Both the position numbers and the translations under genes were made by a program. The notes below the pieces were generated by a model that saw nothing but the letters and a program-made list of their open reading frames with translations, did no database searches and was not told the DNA's origin. DNA of 64,000 nt from positions 124,001 through 188,000 of the forward strand of contig JBGTCV010000143.1 of the NCBI GenBank assembly GCA_041748655.1, written 5' to 3'. Below, piece after piece: positions 18,185 through 30,100 of the stretch (the stretch's first letter is position 1; each line of letters starts with the position of its first letter). Origin of the DNA: Leptofilum sp041748655. GTDB taxonomy: Bacteria; Chloroflexota; Anaerolineae; Promineifilales; Promineifilaceae.

Positions 18185-21100
18185 ATGGCATCATTGGTCT
18201 TGCTCATCACGATATCGTTCCTCTTCTTTCTTGCTGCTGTTTTAAACCCTTGGCGTTGGCAGCCAACTACCACCAACCGTCTGGGGCGGCTAGGCTTATT
18301 GTTGTTCATTGGCGCTAGCTTTGCTTTTGCCCAAAACTCTGTAGGGGCCCAAGACGATCCTCTGCTGGAGATCACCAAAGATTTTGGCGGCAGCACCGCG
18401 CTGGACGTCCCTTCTGGCGAAGAGTTCACCTATTACATTGCTTACCGCTGTGCCAGCATTACCACGGCTTGTGAGGATGTAATCATTACGGACCCGCTTC
18501 CGTCAGAGTTGGAATACCTGGGGGCCACTGGCCCTGTGAACCATATTAACAACATCAGCTATAACGGAGGCAGCCACACCGTAACCTTCACTTTTGTAAA
18601 CCCGTTGGCAGCTGGCTCTACCGGCATTCTGGAACTTTCGGTTCGTTTCCCCCCAGGAACATTGCCGGGGACAACGGCCGTAAATCAAGCCACCAGCACC
18701 ACCATTGGCGGCACGTTTGACAGCGGGCAAGTCACCGCCACCGCTACTGGCGCTTTTGAGATGTTTATCAACAAAACCGTGGCCAACGACTTTGACGACG
18801 GCGTCATAGGCACTGATTTCACCACCAACTACACGCTCCAGGTGTGCAGCCCGGATGCCCAGGGTGGCGTCAACCTCACCAACGTCACCATCACCGACAC
18901 GCTCCCCGCCGAAGCCAGCTTTGTCAGCGCCAGCAGTGGCGGTACCTACATTTCAGCCACGCACACCATCGTTTGGTCCTCGCTTAGCCTCGGTGGTACC
19001 CTGCCAAATGTCATTCCCGTAACCAGCGGCTGTTCGCTCACCCTGAATGTTGCCGTGCACTTTGATCCCAACGGGCCTGATGGCGATCCAGACACGATAG
19101 ACGATAATCCCGTCGCGGGCAGCACCGTGACCAACATCATGGACATTATCGGCACGCCAGAAGATGGCTCTCCTGACTTTATTGCCTCCGATCCAGTCGG
19201 TCTGCTGCTGATTAACCCATACTTTGATGATGGCAACGGCAAAGGTGCGGGCAGCCCCTCCAGCTACATTGCCCGCCCAGTTGAAGAGCTGCCCGGCGGC
19301 CCGGTCAACTACAGCATTAGCTACACCAACGAAGGCACCATCACCGCCACTAACGTTACCATCACCGACGTGCTGCCCGCCCAGGTGCGCGTCGATTCTA
19401 TTCAAATTCGCCCAGTGGTGGATGCGGCCAACGGCTTTTATGAAACCAACGACAGCCCTGGCGTCTGGCTGCCGTTCCCTGGCAACGGGTATACGCTCAA
19501 TTCAACGGTGCCGGTGACAACGGCCGTTACTGCCGATCCCAACGACATCGAACTCACCCCCGGCGACTACCTCACCCGCATCCGCTGGGAATTGGGCGAT
19601 GTACCCCCCGGCACGCCCACCTGGACCGTCAACATTGCCACCACCATCGACCCCGGCGTGGCGGGGAACGTGACGTTCCAGAATTGTGCAACGGCCGTTG
19701 CCAGCTATATCGAAGACGGCATCCCCGGCACCTCAACCAATCTCGACTGCGTCAACGTCACTACCATCGAAACCCGCGCCATTCCCCGCGTCAGCAAAAC
19801 CACCAGCGACGACAGCCTGCTGCCCGGTGAAGTGACCCAGTTCACCCTCCAGGTGTACAACCCCAGCCAGGCGCATAACAACGTTATCGCCCCGCTTACC
19901 CTGGCCGATTTGCTGCCAGAACGGCTGGACGTTGTAGTTGCCGATGCCACCCAGCAAAGCGGCTACCGCCTGCCCACCGCCCAAGAAATCACCGATGGTG
20001 ATTGGTTCAGCTTTGCCGCCACCGATGGCGCGCCAGCCCCCACCTATGTTTTCATCCCTACCTTCAACGCCGAAAACGACACCCTGCTGCGCTGGCAGTG
20101 GGATGCCCCCTACGAAATGGCCCCCGGCGAATCGATCACTATCAATTTTTACGCTCGCGTGCTGGATTACACCACTCCCCGAACCTTGAACAACCGGGGG
20201 ATTTTGCTGTGGGATGACGGCGCTACCAACAACGCCCTTGCCTGCGACGGCGGCGATGGCGTCAACAGCTACACCGATAGCGACGATGTCGATCAGGATG
20301 GTGACAGCGGCGAAACTGGCTGCTTTGTGACCACTCCGGTTGAAGTTGAAGCCTTTTTAGCCATGGATTCCCAAAAATTTGTCGATGGCGCCCTGGACCT
20401 GAATCCGGGCTGGACCGATTACGACTACACCGTTACCGGTGGCGCCGTCGATTGGCGCATGGTCATCACCAACACCAGCAATGTTACCGCCACCAACATC
20501 ACCGCCTACGATATCTTCCCCTTTGTGGGTGATACCGGCACAATCGATCTCTCTAACCGGGGCAGTGAGTGGCGGCCTCACCTCATCTTCCCCATCACCG
20601 ATACGCTGGGGCTGCCGCTGACCATTTCGTACAGCCAATCGACCAATCCATGCCGGCCAGAAGTTTTGCCCAGCGGCCCGGCAGGCTGCACCGACGACTG
20701 GTCCACCACGCCCCCGGCAGACATCACCACGGTGCAGGCAATTCGCCTGGAATTTTGTGATGGGGGCGGCTGCCTGGAACTGCCGCCCGACAACGGCACC
20801 GGTGGCGGTACGCTGGAATTTAACTGGCACATGGTGGCGCCTAACAATGCGGCTGAGGGCGACGTCGCCTGGAACTCGTTTGGCTTTACCGCCGAAGGGG
20901 GCGGCCTGAAGCTGCTGCCCTCGGAACCGCTGCGGGTGGGCATCGAGCTGGCCGCTAACACGCTGCCCGGCTACTCCATTGGCGATTATGTTTGGCTGGA
21001 TTTGGTGGGTCAGCAAGACGACGGCATTCAGCAGCCAGAAGAAACGGGCCTCAGCGGCGTGCGCGTGGAACTATGGGACGCCGACACGAATACCTTTGTC

Positions 21101-24100
21101 GATTTCCGCACCACTGGCCCGGACGGCAACGGCGATCCTGGCTATTACGAATTTATCAATATTCTCAACGGCAGCTATTACATCCGCTTCTTTCAGCCGC
21201 AGGATGGCTTAAGCTATACCTTTAGTCCGGGTGAGCAGGGGGGAAATACGGCCGTGGATTCCAACGGCATCACCCCCGGCACAGACCCCACTTTTGGCCC
21301 CTACATCCAAACCAATCCGTTCACCATCAACGACGCCGACGATTTCACCATCGACCAGGGCATGTGGATCGCCGCCGACTACGGCGACGCCCCGGCCAGT
21401 TATCCGGTTGAAGCTGCCTCGCAGATCAATCCGGCCGATGCAGCCCGCCACATCATCGTGCCCGGCCTCTACCTGGGCAGCGGTGTGGATGGCGAAACGG
21501 ATGGCCACCCCAGCCTTACCGCCCACGGCGACGATCTGGCGGCTGGCGACGATGAAGATGGGGTGGCGTTTACCAGCTATATCGGCACGGCCGCTTTGCC
21601 CTCGGCTGTTATGATCATCAACCAAAACAATACGCTCACCGTCTCCTCCGTTGTTCCGGCAGGCGAAACCGCCTACCTCAATGCCTGGATCGACTTCAAC
21701 GGTGATGGCGATTGGGACGACCCCGGCGAGCAAATCGCCAGCGATCTAGTTGTCACAACTGGCAGCGCCCCGCTGGTGGTGAACGTGCCAGCAACGGCCG
21801 TTCCCGGCACCACCTACGCCCGTTTTCGTTTGAGTACAGAAGCTGGATTGTCGCCACGCGGAACGGCCGTAGACGGCGAAGTTGAAGATTACCAGGTGCA
21901 GCTCCTCAACCTGCCCGTTAAAAGCGTCATCGATTCCTCCGAAGCCCATACCAGCGCTGGTTTTCTGGCCATCGGCGAAATCGTGCGTTACCGTCTCACC
22001 GTGCCAGTGCCCGAAGGTAGCCTCACCAACTTTGTCATCACCGACAACCTGCCCACCCGGCTGCAATTTATGGCCGACGGCACCGCCAGCGTCAGCTACA
22101 CCGCCGACAGCAGCGTCACCTGGAGCGAATTCACCGTCAGTGGCGGCCCCTTCGGCAGCGGCACCGACCCCGTCTTTACCCTGGGAACTGTCACCAACAA
22201 CGACAGCGACGTTGGCGAAGAGTTCCTTATTGTTGAGTTCAACGCCCTGGTTATGAACCTTTCTGCCAACCAGCACGGCATCGTGCGCAACAACAACTTT
22301 ACCGTCACCTACGACACCTTCAGCTACACCACGCCCAACGTGCCGATCATGGTAGTGGAACCCAGCGTCACGTTAGATAAAACAATGAGTACCACCCCCA
22401 CCGACGCGGGCGACACCGTGGTCTACGCTCTCACTGCTAGCAACAGCAGCGCAGCTAATGTCGTCGCCGCCTTCGATCTGCTCATCACCGACACGCTGGA
22501 CAGCAACCTGACCCTGCAATCGGTCAACGTCTCCGCACCAGGTTATGCCACCGTCATCGACAACAGTGCTGGCAATCTGGTGGATGTTACTGTAGATCAG
22601 CTCGATCCGGGTGATGTGGTGACGGTGACGGTTACGGCCGTTGTCAACGACACCGCCCCCGTCGGCCAAACCATCCCCAACACCGCCAATCTCACTTACA
22701 CCAGCCTGCCGGGTGACGGCACCACCGTCAACCCCACCGGCTCCGACACCCCTGGCGCGTCTGGCACAACCACCGGTGAGCGCAATGGCGACGGCGGTGT
22801 CAATGACCATTTCGACAGCGATGACGCCAACGTCTCCCTGAGCACGCCCGCCATCGACAAACAAATCTCGCCCACCAGCTACACCATCGGCCAGATGCTG
22901 ACCTACGATATTCTGGTCACCCTACCTGAAGGCGTGGCCCAGGATTTGGTACTGGTCGATGACCTGCCAATCGGGCTGGCTTACCAGAGCCACCAGATTA
23001 TCACCACCACCGCAGCCGTTGGCAGCTTGCTCACGGCCGATTTCAACGGCAGCCTGCCCGACCCCGTTGTCACTGCCCCTGGTGGCAGCGGCGATGATCT
23101 CACCCTGGATTTTGGCCATACCACCACCACGGCCGATAACAACGCAGACAATAATCGTTTTCAGGTGCGGGTAACGGCCGTTCTCCTCAACGAAATTGGC
23201 AACCAAAACGGCAACACGCGGACCAACACCGCCCGCCTCAGCTACACCCGCAACGACAGCACCACCACCCTCAGTGATTCGGTCAACATCACCATCGTGG
23301 AACCTGTCCTGGCGATTGACAAGCAGCTAGTTGCCCCCATTCCCGATCCCATGGACGCGGGTAGCGAGATTACATACCAGATCGTACTCAGCCACGCCGC
23401 CAGCACCGCCGCCGACGCCTTCGATGTGGTCATCACCGACACCCTGCCCAGCACCCTCACGGTGGACAGCGTGGCCGTGGCCGTAAGCGGCATTCCCGAC
23501 CCTGGCTTCGGTCTCACTGGCAGCAGCCTGCGCGTCCCGGCCGCAGGCAGCTTCGATTTCCCCCAGGGCAGCGTCATCACCCTCACCGTTTCGGCTACGA
23601 TTGACGGCACGGCCGTTCCCGGCCAAACCATCGCCAACACCGCCGCAGCCACCTGGAGCACCCTGGACGGCACGCCTGATCAGGAGCGGGACGGCGGCGG
23701 CGACCCCGACGGCATTGATCTGCTCGACAGCGGCGCGCTCAACGATTACGAAGTCGAAGATACCGCCAACCTCACCGTCGATGGCACCAGCACCGTCAAG
23801 GCGCTGGTCGGCACTTCCGCTGGCCACACCAGCGGCAGCAACGTCACCATCGGCGAGGTGATCACCTACAGCCTCACCGTTATGGTGCCGGAGGGCACGA
23901 TTCCTTCGCTGGAAATTGTGGATGATTTGCCTGCTGGTCTGGAGTATGTGCCGGGAACGGCCGTTGTCGATGACACCGGCTTCAGTGGCAGCCTGCCCGC
24001 GCCCACTATCACCCCGGTTGGCGGCAGCGGCGGCAGCGTCACCTTCACCTTTGGCATCTTCACCGTGCCAGACGACAACGATCCGGACAACAACAGCTTC

Positions 24101-27100
24101 AGCGTGCGGCTGCAAGCTGTGGTGCTGGACGTGCCCGGCAACGTGGGCAATGATCCCGGCCAAACCACCCTCACCAACAACGCCACGGTGCAAATTGGCA
24201 GCGGCACGCCAGAAAACGTCACCCCGGTGGATGTCACCGTCGTCGAGCCGCAGATGCAAATCGTCAAAAGCTTCAGCGCCAATGAAGCCTCACCCAACGA
24301 CACCATTAACGTCACGCTCACCGTGAACAACATCGGCACTAGCACCGCCTTTGACGTGATCATCGACGACCCGATTGACAACAATGAATTCCACACCATC
24401 ACCGAAGGCACCACCGCCGCTGGCTTCACCTTCAGCACCGTGCCCTCCGGCGGCGACACGATTGTGCGCTACACCGGCGGCAGCATCGCCGCAGGCGGCA
24501 GCGCCACCTTCACCTTCCAGATGACCCTGGATGCCAGCCTGCTGCCCAGCCCGCCCGCCCTCACCAACACGGCTACCGTCACCCAGGCCACCACGCTGGA
24601 CAGCGCCGCCGCCGACGGCGACGACAGCCAGGAGCGGGACGAGCCAGACGTGAGCGACAGCGACGACCTGACCGTCATCGTGCCGGACATCGTGCTGACC
24701 AAGACAGACGGCCTGACCGTGGTGAGCCCTGGCCAGCAAATCACCTACACGCTGACGATTGAAAATCAGGGAACGGCCGTTGCCACCGGCGTCACCATTA
24801 CCGAAACTGTCCCCGCCCACACCACCTTCGCCGGTACGGCTGGCTGGACCTGTCTGCCAGACGGCAGTGCGGGCAGCATCTGCACCTACGATCTGGGCAC
24901 GCTGGCGGTTGGCGCGTCAACCACGGTAGACTTTTCCGTCATCTTTGACGCGACCCGCCCGCCGGTGGCGACGAGTGTGGTGAATACGGCCGTTGCCCGC
25001 GACGACAACACCCACGGCGACGATCCCACCCCGGACAACAACGAAGACACCGACACCGACGCCGTCTCCGCCTCCATTGGCGACTTAGTCTGGGAAGACG
25101 TGAACGGCAACGGCCAGCAGGACGATGGCGCGACCGGCATCGAAAACGTCACCGTCACTCTGTACGACTCCAGCAACAGCGTCATCAGCACCACGACAAC
25201 CCTGGCCGATGGCTCTTACCAGTTCATCAACTTAATTCCAGGCGATTACTATCTGGAATTCACCCCACCCACCGGCTACACCATCACCCAACAAAACCAG
25301 GGAGCCGACACAAGCGATTCTGACGCTGATCCGACGACCGGCCAGACTGCTACGACCACCCTCGTCTCTGGCCAGCATGATCCCACCTGGGACGCCGGTC
25401 TCTACCGGCCCGCCAGCATCGGCGATTTCGTCTGGTACGATCTCAACAACGATGGCATCCAGGACGGCGGCAGCGAAGTTGGCCTCTACAACGTCACCGT
25501 CAACCTGTACGACGGCGGCAATAATCTGATCGACACAACGACCACTGCTGCCGATGGCAGCTACAGCTTCACCAACCTGCCCCCCGGCGATTACATCGTA
25601 GAAGTGGAGCCGCCCAGCGGCTACACCATCAGCCCGCAATACCAGGGGGCAGACAATGCACTGGACAGCGATATTGACACAACGACGGGTCAAACGGCCG
25701 TAACTACCCTCATCTCCGGTGAAACCAATCTCACCCTGGACGGCGGCCTCTACGCCCAGCCCGCCAGCATCGGTAACTACGTCTGGCTCGACGCCAATCA
25801 AGACGGTATCCAGGACCCCGATGAGTTTGGCATCCCCGGCGTTACCGTCAACCTGTACGACTACGACGGCAACCCGCGCGGCAGTACCACCACCGACGCC
25901 TTTGGCCTGTACAGCTTCACCAACCTGCCCCCCGGCAGTTACTACATCGAAGTTGTGCCGCCCACCGGCTACACCATCACCCTGCAAAACGAGGGGGGCG
26001 ATACTGCGCTGGACAGCGACATTGATCCGACTGGCCGAACCATCGTCACCACCCTCGATCCCGGTGAAAACGATCCCACCTGGGACGCCGGTCTCTACAT
26101 CGACCCCGCCAGCATCGGTGACTTCGTCTGGCTGGACGCCAACCAGGATGGTCTCCAGGACGGCGACGAGTACGGCGTGCCCGGCGTCACCGTCGATCTG
26201 TATGACAGCAGCGACAACCTGCTGGACACGACGACCACCGCCTTCGACGGCAGCTACAGCTTCACCAACCTGCCCCCCGGCGATTACTACATCGTCGTCA
26301 CGCCTCCCACAGGTTACACCATCACCGACCAGGATGCCGGAGATGATGCCCTGGACAGCGACATCCATCCCATCACCGGGCGCACCATCGTCACAAATCT
26401 TGCGTCTGGCGAAAATGACCCCACCTGGGACGGTGGCCTCTACACGCCGCCCGCCAGCATTGGCGACTTTGTCTGGCTGGACGCCAACCAGAACGGCATT
26501 CAGGATGGCGGCGAGCTGGGTATTGGTGGCGTGTCGGTGGCGCTATATAACGGCAGCGGCAATCTCATCGACACGACCACCACCCTGGGCAACGGCCGTT
26601 ACGGCTTCACCAACCTGCCCCCCGGCGATTACTACATCGTCGTCACCCCGCCTGCTGGCTACACCATCACGGACCAGGACCAGGGCGCAGATGATGCGCT
26701 GGACAGCGATATTAACGATTCTGGACAAACTGTCATCACCACCCTCGATCCTAATGAAGACGACCCCACCTGGGACGCCGGTCTTTACATCCTGCCCGCC
26801 AGCCTGGGCGATCTCGTTTGGCTGGATGCCAACCAGGATGGCCTGCAAGACGCCGACGAGTTTGGCATTCCCGGCGTCACGGTGAACCTGTACGACAGCA
26901 GCGACACCTTCATCGCCACCACCACGACGGATGCGTACGGCAATTACAGCTTTACCAATCTGGCCCCCGGCGATTACCACATCGAGGTGGTGCCGCCCGC
27001 AGGCTACACCATCACCACGCAAGACGCAGGTGACGACGCGCTGGATAGCGACATCGACCCAGCCACCGGCCTCAGCATCAACACCAATCTGGCCTCCGGC

Positions 27101-30100
27101 GAAAATGATCCCACCTGGGACGCCGGTCTCTACATCGATCCGGCCAGCATCGGCGACTTTGTCTGGCTGGATGCCAGCCAAAACGGCATTCAGGATGGCG
27201 ACGAGTACGGCATTGGCGGCGTGACGGTGCAGCTTTACGACAGCAATGACAATTTGCTGGACACGACGACAACCGATGGCAATGGCAACTACAGCTTCAC
27301 CAACCTGCCCCCCGGCGATTACTACATTGTGGTCACCCCGCCCGCTGGCTACACCATCGTAGACCCGAATCAGGGCAGTGATGATGCCCTGGACAGTGAC
27401 ATCGATCCGACCACGGGGGCAACGGCCGTTACCACCCTCACCTCCGGTGAAAACGACACCACCTGGGACGGTGGCCTCTACGCCCAACCGGCCAGCCTGG
27501 GTGACTTCATCTGGCTGGATGCGGATCAGGATGGCATTCAGGATGCCAATGAATTTGGCATTCCCAACGTCACCGTCAACCTGTACAACGGCGGCGGCAC
27601 CTTCATCGCCACCACCACCACCGACGCCTTTGGCCTGTACGGCTTCACCAACCTGCCCCCCGGCAGTTACACCGTCGAAGTTGTGCCGCCCACGGGCTAC
27701 ACCATCACCCTGCAAAATCAGGGGGGCGATGATGCGCTGGACAGCGACATTGATCCGACTGGCCGAACCATCGTCACCACCCTCGATCCCGGTGAAAATG
27801 ATCCCACCTGGGACGCCGGTCTCTACATCGACCCCGCCAGCCTGGGCGACTTCGTCTGGCTGGACGCCAACCAGGACGGCCTGCAAGACGCCGACGAGTT
27901 TGGTATACCCAACGTCGCTGTGAATCTGTACGACAGCAGCGACAACCTGCTGGACAGCACCACGACGGATGCCTACGGGAACTACAGCTTCACCAATCTG
28001 GTTCCTGGCGATTACTACGTGGCGGTGGTGCCCCCCGCTGGCTACACCATCACCAGCCAGGATCAGGGCAGCGACGACGCACTGGACAGCGACATCGATC
28101 CCACCACTGGCCAAACCATCGTCACCACGCTCACCTCTGGCCAAAACGACCTCACCTGGGACGGTGGCCTCTACACGCCGCCTGCCAGCCTGGGCGACTA
28201 TGTCTGGCTGGATGCCAACCTCAACGGTACGCAAGATTTCAACGAAGACGGCGTCATCGGCGTGACGGTGCGCCTGTACGATGGCAGCGGCAATTTGCTG
28301 GACAGCATATCCACCAATGCCAGCGGTCTGTACAGCTTCACCAATCTGCCGCCTGGCAGCTACTTTGTTGAAGTGGTTCTGCCTAACGGCTATGCCTTTA
28401 CCATTCAGGATGCCAGCGGCAGCGACGCCACCGACTCCGACGTGGACCCCACCACCGGACGCACCATCCCCGTTACGCTGGCAGCGGGCGACAATGATCT
28501 CACCTGGGACGCTGGCCTGGTACCCGCCATCGCTCGTCTGGGCGACTATGTTTGGGAAGATTTGAACGGGGACGGGATTCAAAACGTGGGTGAACCGGGC
28601 GTACCGGATGTGGAAGTGCAGCTTTATGATATAAGCAATACGCTGGTGATGACGACAACGACCGATTTGAACGGCCGTTACCTCTTCACCGATCTCACTC
28701 CTGGCGACTACTACGTTCAATTCATCCTGCCCACCGGCTACGAATTCACCCTGCAAGACCAGGGGGCAGACGATGCCGCCGACTCCGACGCGGATCCGGT
28801 GACGGGGCAAACCATTCCTACCAGCCTCACCCCCGGCGAAAATGATGTGACCTGGGATGCCGGGCTGATACTGCCGCTCGACCCCGCCCTGGCCGCTATT
28901 GGCAACTACGTCTGGGAAGATTTGGACGGTGACGGCATTCAAGATGTGGGGGAACCGGGCGTGGCCAACGTGACGGTCGAACTGTACGATGGTCTGGGCA
29001 ACTTTGTAGACACAACTACCACCGACGCCAACGGCCTCTACCAGTTGATTGACCTGACGCCAGGCGACTACTATGTGCAGTTCAGCCTGCCCGCAGGCTA
29101 TGAATTCACCCTGCAAAACCAGGGCAGCGACCCCGCCGCCGACTCCGACGCCGATCTCGTTACCGGGCAGACTGCTGTGACCAACCTGGTGGCAGGTGAA
29201 AATGACACCACCTGGGACGCGGGCCTCATCCAGCCGCTCGATCCGGCGCTGGCTGCCATCGGCAACTTCGTCTGGTTTGATGCCGACGAAGACGGCATAC
29301 AGGACGTGGGCGAACCGGGCATGGCCAACGTCACCGTGAATCTGTACGATGGCCTGGGTAACTTTGTAGCCACCACCACGACCAACGCCAACGGCCTCTA
29401 CCAGTTCATCGATCTCGTCCCCGGCGACTACTTTGTGGAATTTGAGCCACCAACCGGCTACATCTTTACAGAGCAGGATCAGGGTGGGGATGACGCGCTC
29501 GATTCAGACGCCGATCCCAACATCTTCAGCGCCACGTTTGGCCAAACCATCGTCACCAATCTGGTGGCGGGTGAGAATGACACCACCTGGGACGCCGGGC
29601 TGTACCTGCCCAGCGCCCCCTCCACCGCCAGCCTGGGCGACTTTGTCTGGCTGGATGTCAACGTCAACGGCATTCAGGATGCAGGCGAAGTTGGTGTGGA
29701 AAACGTGACGGTCAATCTATACACTGGCGATGGCACGCTGGTCGATACCACAACCACCGACGCTGTCGGCTTCTACCAGTTCACCAACTTGCTGCCGGGT
29801 GATTACTTTGTTGAGTTTGTGCCGCCCACGGGGTATGCGCTTACTCTGGCCAACCGCGGCACCTCCGACCTGGATGATTCAGATGCGGATCCGATGACTG
29901 GGCGAACGGCCGTTACCACCCTCAACGCAGGCGAAAACGACCCCACCTGGGACGCTGGCCTCTACCAAACCGTCCGCCTGGGCAACCGCGTCTGGTACGA
30001 CACCAACAACAACGGCGTGCAGGACGCGGGCGAACAGGGCATCCCCAACATCTTCATGGAGCTGCTGGACGGCAGTGGGCAGCCGTTTGTCTCACCGCAG

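Noticed and set aside
25719..26885. 388-codon open frame on the plus strand inside the giant gene
   Set aside because: Out-of-frame reading of the same repeats, dominated by Thr/Pro/Ser, with no protein-like pattern.
26543..29116. 857-codon open frame on the minus strand opposite the SdrD-B array
   Set aside because: It mirrors the repeat period of the sense protein and arises from its codon bias (no stops in the antisense frame of a G/C-rich Asp/Thr repeat). No domain or start signal is visible.
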